A stretch of DNA of 64,000 bases from VBAS01 sp963773465 (lineage in GTDB: Bacteria; Bacteroidota; Bacteroidia; Chitinophagales; Chitinophagaceae): assembly GCA_963773465.1 (NCBI GenBank), contig CAVZBF010000001.1, positions 1,612,001 to 1,676,000 of the forward strand, written 5' to 3'. The stretch's first letter is position 1. Each line of letters starts with the position of its first letter. Below, piece by piece: positions 27,405 to 36,642 of this stretch. Under the pieces are notes generated by a model. The model was not told the DNA's origin. It ran no database searches and saw nothing but the letters and a program-made list of their open reading frames with translations. Position numbers and translations under genes: made by a program.

Positions 27405-27470
27405 CGTATGTTAAATGGTTAAATTGTCATGGTTCTAAACAATTTAACCATTTAACAATGCAACAATTAA
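27405..27470. repeat. Inverted repeat of the ttaaatggttaaattg type
   Basis: gttaaatggttaaattgt and acaatttaaccatttaac are near-perfect complements around tcatggttcta; a further tail caatgcaacaatt follows. It ends at the stop codon of the dioxygenase gene. Confidence 0.7.
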
Positions 27471-27474
27471 TATC

Positions 27475-28353
27475 TTAATACTTCAACAACTTAGTACCTG
27501 TTATTTCAATAGGCTTATCTTCTGTTATCGTAACTTTTACTTTGGCTCCTCCGCCACTGAGCAACTCAAATTTTGCTTTGACATAATCGATACCTCCGGC
27601 AAAGCTATTGTCGCCTTTATAATCCATGGCTTCCATGATCTGTCCGTTTATTTTTGCAAAAAGCTGGTCGCCATCTTTGTAGAATTCAATCATTGATTTA
27701 TCACTCATCTCGTACAATCCTTCAATTTTTTTGAAAGCAGCTGCTTCAAGTACATATTCTTCTTTTAAATAAACATCAAACTTTACCACTTTCTCATTCT
27801 TTACATTCTTTGTCATATCAAGAACACGATTCAACGCACTTGGGTCTTTTGCGCTAATGTCTCCCGCGATATGTTTATCTCCCTTAAAATATACCTGGGT
27901 TACTAAATCCTGTACTCCGGCAGCAGAAATTCTCATATGAATATGTGCCGGTCTTGTCAATGTTGCGTTTACCGCATATGGCACAGGATAGATTGATTTA
28001 AAATTATATTTTCCATCGGCACCGGTTTTAAATGAAGAACGATAAACATATGCATCAGATGTATTATCATAAACACCATTTTCATCACAATGCCATATTT
28101 CTACCAATGCATTTTTCAATGCCTTGCCATCTTTTCCAAAAACAGTTCCGCTGAAATGCAGTATTTCTCCTTTTGTTCCTGCTTGTACAAGATCAGTTTT
28201 AAATGGTGCACCAGGACGATAGAATGGACCGAGTATATCAGTTGTTGTTGGGTCGGTTCCCACATATTTTTCTCCATCCCATTTTATTTTTCCGAATACG
28301 CCTACGCTTAAAGCAAGTAACGATGAGTTCTCAATAAATTTTCTACGTTTCAT
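27475..28353 (-). CDS. Intradiol ring-cleavage dioxygenase-like protein with C-terminal extension
   Basis: 292 residues. Starts with a Tat-like MKRRKFIENSS leader. The core (residues 35-190) has the intradiol dioxygenase pattern: GPFYRPGAP, NALVEIWHCDENGVYDN, and Fe(III) ligands that would be Tyr95, Tyr126, His137 and His139 (RPAHIHMR). Family enzymes cleave catechols or hydroxyquinol between the hydroxyls; exported Bacteroidota members have no proven substrate. Residues about 205-292 add a domain (YEMSDKSMIEFYKDGDQLFAKINGQ...) that resembles the small DUF3471-like C-terminal domains of secreted hydrolases. Confidence 0.8.
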   Translation of the reverse strand: MKRRKFIENSSLLALSVGVFGKIKWDGEKYVGTDPTTTDILGPFYRPGAPFKTDLVQAGTKGEILHFSGTVFGKDGKALKNALVEIWHCDENGVYDNTSDAYVYRSSFKTGADGKYNFKSIYPVPYAVNATLTRPAHIHMRISAAGVQDLVTQVYFKGDKHIAGDISAKDPSALNRVLDMTKNVKNEKVVKFDVYLKEEYVLEAAAFKKIEGLYEMSDKSMIEFYKDGDQLFAKINGQIMEAMDYKGDNSFAGGIDYVKAKFELLSGGGAKVKVTITEDKPIEITGTKLLKY

Positions 28354-28371
28354 TGTTTGGTGGTTTTGTGT

Positions 28372-29010
28372 TTAGAGAAATAGTGAAATTATCCAGAGGG
28401 CGGAAGATGTGTTAAGATATGAAATAAAAATTAATGAAGCGAAATAAGACTTGTTATCAATTGAGGCTAAATTCGTTTGCAGCGGAAGATGCTGAGATAA
28501 CATTTTTTCAAAAGCCTCTTTGTCTGCTTCAGATTTGAAAATTCTTTTTGGAATTATTAATGCACTCATCTGTGATAGGTATAAAAAGTAATGCCCGGAT
28601 GTCGATGATTTTCTTACAATAGCGGGCCATGTATAACGGGTTTCTGCAAACTCATTTTTCGCTGTTATACCTGTTTCGTCAAAACTTAATTCTGTTCTGC
28701 AAAAAAAATTTGCATTATCGGGGTGAGCATAAATTTTCTTTACTGCGTCCCGAAAATTATTCTTAACCATTAAAAAGAGAAAACAAACATATAAAGCACC
28801 CAGGATGAAGAAAGTGAGCGGAATATCACTTCTAAAACTATTTCTTAAACTATATAAGAAAAAGCCGATAGCCAGAGCTGTAAAGAAAATGACCCTGAAA
28901 TAATATTTTTTTCTTTTCTTTTTATTCCATGAACCTTGCCAGCTGCTATGATACCAAAATTCGAGATAATCATCTTCTGTGAATTGATATGAAAAGACCA
29001 TAGCCACCAC
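28372..29010 (-). CDS. YcxB-like membrane protein
   Basis: 212 residues. Two transmembrane segments (about residues 37-55 and 65-85) are followed by a soluble C-terminal region with the YcxB signature: LSFDETGITAKNEFAETRYTWPAIVRKSSTSGHYFLYLSQMSALIIPKRIF. A last hydrophobic stretch may be a third span. Function unknown. It sits between the dioxygenase and topA on the same strand. Confidence 0.7.
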   Translation of the reverse strand: MVAMVFSYQFTEDDYLEFWYHSSWQGSWNKKKRKKYYFRVIFFTALAIGFFLYSLRNSFRSDIPLTFFILGALYVCFLFLMVKNNFRDAVKKIYAHPDNANFFCRTELSFDETGITAKNEFAETRYTWPAIVRKSSTSGHYFLYLSQMSALIIPKRIFKSEADKEAFEKMLSQHLPLQTNLASIDNKSYFASLIFISYLNTSSALWIISLFL

Positions 29011-29023
29011 TCAATTTACATAA

Positions 29024-31612
29024 TCATTTCTTTTTCTTCGTCGCAACCTTCTTCTTAGCGGGTTCTTTCGATGGAGCTTTCTTCGCCACTTTCTTTTTCC
29101 CAAATGCATTTGGTATTGCCGCCTCGATCATTTTCTTTACTTCTTCCAGAGGAATGGCTTTCAATTCTTCAGCAGTATATTTTGTATCATCTGCTTTCTT
29201 AGGAAGCTTGATAATTTTTTTACCAAACTTAATAAACGGACCCCAGCGTGCATTTTCAACGGAAATTTTTTCTTCCGGCCAATGTTGAATATAGCGGTTC
29301 TCTTCTTTTTTAATTTTCGCTTCTACCAGTTCATTAATATCTGCCTGGCTTAAATTATCAAAATTATACCGTCTCGGCACATTGATGAACATATCATTCC
29401 ATTTAATGTACGGACCAAAACGTCCTTTGCCTTTTGTTACCGGTTTACCGTCATACATCGCAACCGGTGCATCTGCTTTTTGCTTTTCTTTAATCAATTC
29501 AATCGCCTTGTCAAGGTCCATTTCAAGCGGGTCTTCACCTTTTGGAATGGAAATAAATTCTTCGCCCCATTTTACATAAGGACCAAAACGACCGACATTC
29601 ACAGAAACCTCTTCTCCTTCATATTCGCCCAAGCGTACGCGGCAGTTTAAACAGATTCAAGCGCTTCTTCGAAAGTAATTGTTTCAATACTCTGGTCGCG
29701 TTTCAATGTAGCAAAGCGTGGTTTTTCTTCATCATCCGCATCACCAATCTGCACCATCGGACCATAGCGTCCCATTCTTGCAACAACTGGTTTGCCGCTT
29801 TCAGGATCAACACCCAATTCTCTTTCACCTTTTATCCTTTCGGCTTTTCAATGGTATTTTCAACATCTTTTTTAAATGGCATATAAAAATCATCGATCAT
29901 CTTGTTCCACTTCATTTTTCCTTCGGCCACTTCATCAAACTCTTCTTCAATTCTTGCAGTAAAACTATAATCCATGATATCATCGAAATATTGCTTCAGA
30001 AAATCAGTAACCACCAATCCAAGATCAGTAGGAAACAATTTTGATTTTTCGGCACCGGTATTTTCCTGTTTCAGTAATCTTTGCTAATGTTATCTTTTTT
30101 AAGTATCAAACACACGATAATCCCTGTTCACACCTTCCTTATCTCTTTTTTCAACATAACCTCTTTTTAATATGGTAGAAATGGTAGGCGCATAGGTTGA
30201 AGGACGGCCAATCCCAAGTTCTTCCAGTTTTTTTACCAGCGAAGCTTCTGTATATCTCGGCAGCGGCACGGCTGAATCTTTCTGTTGCTTTCATTTCTTT
30301 CAATGGCAATTGCTGTCCAACAGTTAATGGCGGCAACATTCCTTCCTGTGCTTCTTCTTCAGCCATATCATCATCATCCTGGTCTTCACGATATACTTTT
30401 AGAAACCCATCAAATTTCAACACTTCACCTTATGCAGTTAGTTCTTCATTATTGGTAGAGATATTAATTTTTGCAATTGTTTTTTCCAGTTCTGCATCAG
30501 CCATCTGGCAGGCCATTGTTCTTTTCCAGATCAGTTCATACAATCGTTTCCAATCCGGCATCTTCCACAGTTGTATTGCTCATATAAGTGGGCCGTATGG
30601 CTTCGTGTGCTTCCTGCGCACTTTCATTTTTGTTCTTGTATTTGCGGAACTGGTGATATTTTTCACCATACATACTTTTTACCGTATTTGTAATATCACC
30701 CAATGCAGTATCACTCAGGTTCACACTATCGGTACGCATATAAGTGATATTACCGTTTTCATACAGCTTTTGCGCAAGCATCATTGTACGTGCTTACACC
30801 ATAGCCCAGTTTACTGGATGCTTCCTGTTGCAAGGTAGAAGTAGTAAAGGGCGGAGCAGGGGAACGTTTGCCTGGTTTTACCTGTATATCGCTAACTTTA
30901 TAATCAGCGCCAATACAACTTTTCAAAAAAGCTTCAGCATCTTCAGCTGTGATTTTGCTTTTTACCTTCGGCTGTAAAAGTTACCGGCTTATCCGCAATA
31001 TCTTTTGCAGTAAATAATGCTTCAATTTTAAAAGTACTGACCGGAGTAAAAGCATTGATCTCTCTTTCTCTTTCTGCAATCAGTCTCACCGCTACACTTT
31101 GCACACGGCCTGCACTCAGATTATTCCTCATACTCATCTTGCGCCAGAGAACAGGGCTCAGTTCAAAACCCACGATCCTGTCCAGTATCCTGCGTGCCTG
31201 TTGGGCCATTCACCAGGTTCATATCCAACTGTTCGCGGATTTTCAACAGCCGCTTTTATGGCAGGTTTGGTGATCTCATGAAAAACAATCCGCTTTGGTT
31301 GTTTTCGGATCAAGGCCCAATACTTCGCACAGATGCCAGCTGATCGCTTCACCTTCACGGTCCTCATCCGTTGCCAGCCATACTTCATCTGATTTTTTCG
31401 CAACGCCTTTTAATTCTTTGACAACTTTTTCTTTCTCTGTCGGGAACAATATACGTGGGTTTATAATTTTTTTCCATGTCGATACCCATTCCGGCTTTTT
31501 CCAGGTCACGGATATGGCCAAAACAACTCTTTACCTCGAAATCCTTCCCAAGTATTTTTTCAATTGTTTTTGCTTTCGCAGGGCTCTCAACTATCAATAG
31601 ATTTTTCGCCAT
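29024..31612 (-). CDS. topA: DNA topoisomerase I, broken by many frameshifts in this sequence
   Basis: The span codes for about 860 residues, the normal Bacteroidota length, but the frame changes at least eight times. In order: MAKNLLIVESPAKAKTIEKIL with the Toprim domain, WLATDEDREGEAISWHL (acidic DxE-type residues), RRILDRIVGFELSPVLW, the active-site Tyr (codon 30740-30742) in YENGNITYMRTDSVNLS, QEAHEAIRPT, then three C-terminal topoisomerase repeats each with GRFGPYVKWG/ARWGPFIKFG. No zinc-finger cysteines are seen; the repeats replace them. It relaxes negative supercoils and is essential, so the breaks should be sequence errors. Confidence 0.88.
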
Positions 31613-31635
31613 ATTCGGGTTTAATATAATGGTAT

Positions 31636-31683
31636 CAGCTTGTGTACTACTGTTTGGCTTTGGTTGCGTCGCACTCTTGTACT
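31636..31683 (+). repeat. 47-bp dispersed element, copy A
   Basis: Starts CAGCTT, then 21 variable bases, then the invariant core GTTGCGTCGCACTCTTGTAC(T). Copy B at 46661-46708 has the same spacing and an identical core. An inverted repeat follows within about 30 bp here. Confidence 0.75.
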
Positions 31684-31711
31684 TTCGGTTCGCTATTCAG
31701 CTTCTTCGTGA

Positions 31712-31776
31712 ATGGTGAATGGTCAATCGTGAATAAGAAATCCCAAAATTCACCATTCACCATTGACCATTGACGG
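31712..31776. repeat. Inverted repeat of the attcaccattcacc type
   Basis: gtgaatggtgaatggtcaat and attcaccattgacc-type arms (31712-31732 with 31750-31776) are complementary around a short AT loop. Lies upstream of topA behind the 47-bp element. Confidence 0.65.
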
Positions 31777-31931
31777 TATATAATAATATGTAGCTGAACA
31801 TCGGATTTGTGCAATAATAACGCAGAAATTTCAATTTTCTGAAATTGCTCATTTATCTGACGTCGTTTTACGGACAAAATTGTGGATACAATCTTTTGGA
31901 AATGAGAGAGAATTAGTTCTTAGAAGTTTTA

Positions 31932-33566
31932 TTAAAATGCTTTTTTAGCAAACAGGTCTCCTTCATTCCATGCCGGTCTTGCAGTCGTTTGTGCTATTGA
32001 ATAGCTGATTAGAAAGTTTAATTGAACATAAGTTTTCGCTGCTGTAAAATTGAAAATGCCACCTTCCAGCCCATCAGCAGCCTGGTGATAATATTTAGCC
32101 CTCCATTGTTTTACAAATGCCGTGAGATCAAAACCGGGAATATTGGTTTTGGTTCCATACTTAATATGCAATGCCGGAATTCCATTCATTACAAAACTGT
32201 ACTGATCACTTCTTACAAAACGGTTTTCATTTGGCTCAGGGTCTTTCTCCACTTCAAGTCCAAGATAGTTCGCGGCAAACTTTACATTATTCATCAGGCT
32301 TGAATGTTCGGCACCCAATGGAACAACTGATAATAAAGGAGCAATTACTGTCGGCATATCTGTGTTTACATCAGCAACTATTGATGCTTTTGGAACAGTT
32401 GGATTCGCGGCAAAATAAGAGGAACCGAGCAATCCCATTTCTTCACCAGTAACCATCACGATCAGGATTGAACGTTTTGGTTTTGCGCCAGAAGATTTAT
32501 AAACCCTTGCAATCTCAAGCAATGAAGCAACGCCAGATGCATTATCATGAGCCCCATTGTAAATTGAATCCCCTTCAACCACCCTGCCAATGCCCACATG
32601 ATCAAGATGCGCTGAATGAACAACGTATTCCTTTTTTAAATCCTTATCTGCGCCAGGTATCAGTCCTACTACATTATAGCTTTCAAAATCAATATGTGTA
32701 GTTGAATAGCTAACAGAAAGACTATATCCAAATTCAAATGAAGAAGCCTTTCCTTTTTTTATATCTGCCAGTACCTGTTGCATGTTCTTCCCAGAATTCA
32801 TAAAAAGCCTTTTCATCAATGGCGCAGCAGCATTTATAACAACGTTTAAGTTTCCAACAAAGCCGCGGCCATAGGCAATGGTTTTCTCAGAATTTATAGT
32901 AATGTTTGATTGCAATGTTGGATTTGTATTAGTCGATGGACGATTTTGCGCACTATACATAATCACACCAATTGCCCCTTTTTCAAAAGCAACGGTCATT
33001 TTATTTCCGCCATTTGAAAGATGTGCGCCAACGGTTGAAGGCAATCCCTCTGGTACACCGGCAACCAATACAACAATTTTTCCTCTCACATCTATACCTG
33101 CATAATCAGAATAGCCACCGGGAATTTCAACACCATAGCCGGCAAATACCAATTGCCCTTCTGCTGAAGAATTCTTATTTATCGGATGAGGGGCCGGCGC
33201 AAAATCTTTCAGGAATGTAAGTGAATCAGTATTTCCGAATTTATCTTTCAATACAGCAACGGCTGAACTATTTTCCAAAATTGATTTTCTGATCAAAAGT
33301 TTTTGTGTAAATCCACCATTATCACCTCCGGGTGCTAAGCCAATTTTTTTGTATTGATCGATTACGTAATCAACTGCCATTTGATAACCTTCAGTTCCGG
33401 GCAGGCGGCCTTTTAATTTATCATCGGCCAGGTAAGCAATATGTGAACGGATAGTATTGGTATCAATTCTATCCATCGCTTTCTTAATGTCTTTTGAAAC
33501 GATAACTTCTTGTGCTGACATATGCAGCGCCACGAAGCTGCAAGCGGCCAGAAAAAATGTTTTCAT
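31932..33566 (-). CDS. Secreted M28 family metallopeptidase with PA domain
   Basis: 544 residues. Signal peptide MKTFFLAACSFVALHMSAQ. A protease-associated insert (VFAGYGVEIPGGYSDYAGIDVRGKIVVLVAGVPEG, about residues 140-180) sits between the two halves. Zinc-site motifs are VVHSAHLDHVG, NGAHDNASGVASLLEIAR and VTGEEMGLLGSSYF (catalytic and bridging acidic residues), with VADVNTDMP following. M28 enzymes are di-zinc aminopeptidases; with the signal it acts in the periplasm or outside. Single gene on the minus strand between topA and a plus-strand hypothetical gene. Confidence 0.9.
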   Translation of the reverse strand: MKTFFLAACSFVALHMSAQEVIVSKDIKKAMDRIDTNTIRSHIAYLADDKLKGRLPGTEGYQMAVDYVIDQYKKIGLAPGGDNGGFTQKLLIRKSILENSSAVAVLKDKFGNTDSLTFLKDFAPAPHPINKNSSAEGQLVFAGYGVEIPGGYSDYAGIDVRGKIVVLVAGVPEGLPSTVGAHLSNGGNKMTVAFEKGAIGVIMYSAQNRPSTNTNPTLQSNITINSEKTIAYGRGFVGNLNVVINAAAPLMKRLFMNSGKNMQQVLADIKKGKASSFEFGYSLSVSYSTTHIDFESYNVVGLIPGADKDLKKEYVVHSAHLDHVGIGRVVEGDSIYNGAHDNASGVASLLEIARVYKSSGAKPKRSILIVMVTGEEMGLLGSSYFAANPTVPKASIVADVNTDMPTVIAPLLSVVPLGAEHSSLMNNVKFAANYLGLEVEKDPEPNENRFVRSDQYSFVMNGIPALHIKYGTKTNIPGFDLTAFVKQWRAKYYHQAADGLEGGIFNFTAAKTYVQLNFLISYSIAQTTARPAWNEGDLFAKKAF

Positions 33567-33715
33567 GACCGGAAGATATGAGTTTTAATTATTGAACCGA
33601 CACTTGCTTATTTGACCGGCAATTCCCTTTTTTACGCTGTTACTATATGGATATATCGCTGTATAACTAAATTTCTGACCTTCAACGATTTTAATTTATT
33701 TCGACAAACCATTTT

Positions 33716-34330
33716 ATGAATAATCAAAACGCAAAATCTGTCTATACAATACTTTTACCATTCGTATTCCTGTTCATGGCCTCCGAAAGCAATACTCAAA
33801 TAAGAGTTAGACGAATTTTTTGCAGTTCTTTTTCTTCTAAAGTATATGGCGAGGATAGCATTGAAAAACGAAATTATCTTGAGTTGAATGATGGAACGAA
33901 AGTTTATGGAGAAAAGATAGTCTGGCAAACTGGAATTGCAGTAAAGGACCAAATAAAAATCGATAACCAGAAATATAAACTGAATGACGTTAGGGGTTAT
34001 TTTATTGGTGGTCGTTATTCATTGAGGTTTGGGGACAACTTCGCCAGGCGCATCATACATGGAAAACTGAGTGTGTATTTTCTCAGTAGGGAAGAAATCT
34101 ACTATCAAGACGGTCGCTCAAAGACAAGAACAGTTTGCGGTGTTTGGGTTAAGGGAAATGGTGCTATGCAAGAAATTGGTACCAAAGAGGATATCATGGA
34201 TCATGTAAAAGATTGTCCTAAGGCGGTAGAAATGATGAATAAAAGTTATAAAGACATAAGGAAGGCGGCAAAAGAAGAAGATGATTACCTGAACCAGGTA
34301 TTCATAACCTATAACAATGATTGTAAATAG
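33716..34330 (+). CDS. Hypothetical secreted protein
   Basis: 204 residues. A hydrophobic N-terminal segment (VYTILLPFVFLFMASESNTQ) looks like a signal peptide. The body is beta-rich with charged turns (LNDGTKVYGEKIVWQTG, YKLNDVRGYFIGGRYSLRFGDNFARRIIHGKLSVYFLSREEIYYQDG) and ends in a helical, charged tail. No family recognised. Its stop is 2 bp from the convergent SGNH gene. Confidence 0.55.
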   Translation: MNNQNAKSVYTILLPFVFLFMASESNTQIRVRRIFCSSFSSKVYGEDSIEKRNYLELNDGTKVYGEKIVWQTGIAVKDQIKIDNQKYKLNDVRGYFIGGRYSLRFGDNFARRIIHGKLSVYFLSREEIYYQDGRSKTRTVCGVWVKGNGAMQEIGTKEDIMDHVKDCPKAVEMMNKSYKDIRKAAKEEDDYLNQVFITYNNDCK

Positions 34331-34332
34331 AT

Positions 34333-35040
34333 TTAGAAATACTGTTTAATGATGGCAGAAATCTTTTCAGCCCATCGTTTGTATTCTTTGGCAGATGGAT
34401 GCAAGCCATCTGAAGCAATTAATGACAGATCATTTGCTGCTTCTCTTGTCCAAGGAGTAATATCGAGATAATGAACTTTATAATTTTCTGAAATAGTTTT
34501 ATTGGCTGCATTGTACTCGTCAATCTCTCTTGCAATTTGATCTCTGTCTCTGCCCGAAGCAAATGGTGTAACTCCCCAATCAGGAATTGATAATACGATC
34601 ACATGATCAGCTTTGCCGCCGGCAAATTGTATAGCCTGTTTTAGCAAGCTTTCAAATTCCGGTTTATAATTATCAACAGTGCGGCCACGATATTGATTGT
34701 TTACACCAATTAATAAAGTAACGATATCATACGGAGGATTGAAAGAACGGTTGTTAATATTGTTTTGAAGTTCATCTGTTGTCCAGCCTGTTTGCGCAAC
34801 AATTTCCGGTGATTTGAAATTATATCCCAACTGGGTCAGCAATTGAACAGTTTGGTTAGGAAAATTTTCAGATGATGACACATTTTGGCCGATCGTATAA
34901 GAATCTCCAAGAGCCAGGTAAGAATGAGCGTCTTTCATTTGGTGAGTCATTTGCAGCGGGTAATTTTCCTTTTTTGCGCAGCTCAAAATAAGGATTACCA
35001 TGAAACTGCAAAAAGTAATAGTAAAATTTCTTGTTTTCAT
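34333..35040 (-). CDS. SGNH/GDSL-type esterase lipoprotein
   Basis: 235 residues. Lipobox LILSC (Cys21) followed by AKKEN. Block I is LALGDSYTIGQ with the catalytic Ser; block III contains LLIGVNNQY; block V is SDGLHPS with the Asp-His pair. Block II Gly-like residues lie in QTGWTT. The family comprises esterases, lipases and acyl-thioesterases; no specific substrate can be given. Divergent from the chromate-type operon. Confidence 0.85.
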   Translation of the reverse strand: MKTRNFTITFCSFMVILILSCAKKENYPLQMTHQMKDAHSYLALGDSYTIGQNVSSSENFPNQTVQLLTQLGYNFKSPEIVAQTGWTTDELQNNINNRSFNPPYDIVTLLIGVNNQYRGRTVDNYKPEFESLLKQAIQFAGGKADHVIVLSIPDWGVTPFASGRDRDQIAREIDEYNAANKTISENYKVHYLDITPWTREAANDLSLIASDGLHPSAKEYKRWAEKISAIIKQYF

Positions 35041-35111
35041 CTAACAAAGTAACGAAGTAGCGGGACATTTGGATTTAGTATTAATTTTAAAAATATTCAA
35101 CCCACATTGTT

Positions 35112-35948
35112 ATGAAATGGATTACAAGAGAACGGCCAAAAATTGACCGGATTGCGTGTCCCTGGCTAATTAAAAACTTTGTAGACAAGGATGCGGAGTT
35201 TATCTATGTACCTTCTGAGGCGGTAAAAGAAAATGCAAAAAAATTAAATGCGACACCCTTTGATGTTCCTGATGTTGAGTTTTCACATCATGATGACAAA
35301 TGCACTTTTGATTACATTCTTGAAAAATATAAAATTACGGATCATGCCTTGCATACATTGGCTGTCATAGTCAGAGGAGCTGACACAGACCGGCATGATA
35401 TAGCAAGCCAGGCTTCGGGCCTGTGGGCAATCTCGGCAGGATTGGCTTACAATGTAAAAGATGATTACGAATTACTTGAAAAAGGAATGATGATCTATGA
35501 TGCTTTGTATAGCTGGGCCCGGCATTTGCAAAAAGAAAAACATACACAAAATCCGGTAGATCGTTTATTCATCAATGTTTTCAACAAATTCATAAAACAA
35601 AAAGCTGCACAAAAAAAAACACCTTCCTGGGTAAAAGAGCTTAAAGAAATAATACAAGATCAGGTTGACACCAATTTGAGCTTAACCAACATTTCAAAAA
35701 GTCTTGACATAAACCCTTCCTATTTATCCCGTGAATTTTCCAAACATTTCAATAACCTTTCTTTTGGAGATTACACCAGAAAATTGCGTATTGAAAAAGC
35801 TATTGAGTTAATGAAAACAAGCCGTTATTCATTGACCGAGATCGCCTACCTGACAGGCTTCTCCGATCAAAGTCATTTTACAAGAATATTTAAAAGGCAT
35901 ACAGCGCAGAATCCTTCTGTGTACAGAAAAAAACTGCATAAAAAGTAA
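35112..35948 (+). CDS. ChrB-domain / AraC helix-turn-helix fusion regulator
   Basis: 278 residues in two parts. Residues 1-140 match the chromate-resistance ChrB C-terminal domain: MKWITRERPKIDRIACPWLIKNFVD, VEFSHHDDKCTFDYIL, LHTLAVIVRGADT. The Cys16, His-His-Asp and Cys residues could bind a metal. Residues about 175-275 form an AraC-type double helix-turn-helix (LSLTNISKSLDINPSYLSREFSKHF ... YSLTEIAYLTGFSDQSHFTRIFKRHTAQNPSVYRK). Classical ChrB is a separate regulator without AraC, so here the sensor seems fused to a different DNA-binding module. First gene of the operon ending with chrA. Confidence 0.82.
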   Translation: MKWITRERPKIDRIACPWLIKNFVDKDAEFIYVPSEAVKENAKKLNATPFDVPDVEFSHHDDKCTFDYILEKYKITDHALHTLAVIVRGADTDRHDIASQASGLWAISAGLAYNVKDDYELLEKGMMIYDALYSWARHLQKEKHTQNPVDRLFINVFNKFIKQKAAQKKTPSWVKELKEIIQDQVDTNLSLTNISKSLDINPSYLSREFSKHFNNLSFGDYTRKLRIEKAIELMKTSRYSLTEIAYLTGFSDQSHFTRIFKRHTAQNPSVYRKKLHKK

Positions 35949-36021
35949 TCACGGTACAAAAAGTCATTTCTGTTCTATTTCAGGGCTTCTCTATAAATGA
36001 AATTGCAGCCAAATAAACAAT

Positions 36022-36579
36022 ATGAGCCTGATAGTGGATGCAGAGTTAAGTGTCGTCACTGCCGGTAATTTTTTCTTTCGGAAAAATATAATTTCAGCAA
36101 TCCTTCTTTTGATTCCCTGTTTTTCCTTTAGCCAGGCATCAAGTAATAATAAAAAAATAAAAGACATGCCAGAAATTCTTTTTGTTTGCGAACACGGTGC
36201 TGCCAGAAGCACCATTGCCACTGCATATTTTAATAAATTGGCTGAAGAGCAAGGATTGAACTACCGGGCCATTTTCAGAGCAACAAATCCTGATTCGGTA
36301 CTGATGCCGGTTACAATAAAAGGATTAACAGAAGAAGGTTTTGATATAAGCAACTGGAAACCGGAATTAGTATCACAAACAGACATTAATAATGCATCTG
36401 AAATTGTAACATTTGATTGCAGCATACCTGTAACTGACAATAATGCTAAACCACTTGTTCAATGGAATGGCATCGCTCCGGTCAGCAAAGATTATAATTT
36501 GGCCCGTAACCAAATTGTAGAGAGAGTTCATCAACTTATAAGTGACCTGGCAAGAAAGCAGAAAAAAGAAAATGATTAA
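36022..36579 (+). CDS. Low-molecular-weight phosphatase / arsenate-reductase-like protein
   Basis: The P-loop CEHGAARS (C-x5-R-S) and the general fold (ILFVCEHGAARSTIATAYFNKLA ... EEGFDISNWKPE ... IVTFDCSIPV) place it with LMW tyrosine phosphatases and thioredoxin-type ArsC. From ATG 36022 it has 185 residues and a signal-like N-terminus (FRKNIISAILLLIPCFSFSQ); from ATG 36166 it would be a cytosolic protein of 137 residues. With the long start Cys56 and Arg62 are catalytic. The second gene of the chromate-type operon, 73 bp behind the regulator. Reduction or dephosphorylation of an oxyanion-related substrate is inference. Confidence 0.75.
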   Translation: MSLIVDAELSVVTAGNFFFRKNIISAILLLIPCFSFSQASSNNKKIKDMPEILFVCEHGAARSTIATAYFNKLAEEQGLNYRAIFRATNPDSVLMPVTIKGLTEEGFDISNWKPELVSQTDINNASEIVTFDCSIPVTDNNAKPLVQWNGIAPVSKDYNLARNQIVERVHQLISDLARKQKKEND

Positions 36580-36642
36580 CAAGAGAACATGTATACTGGA
36601 GGAGAAAAATAAAACATACCTGTGCAGAGGGTAAAGTGAACT

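Noticed and set aside
30197..30838. 213-residue open frame on the plus strand within topA
   Set aside because: It is antisense to topA, with low-complexity Ser/Phe-rich sequence typical of the reverse of a coding frame.
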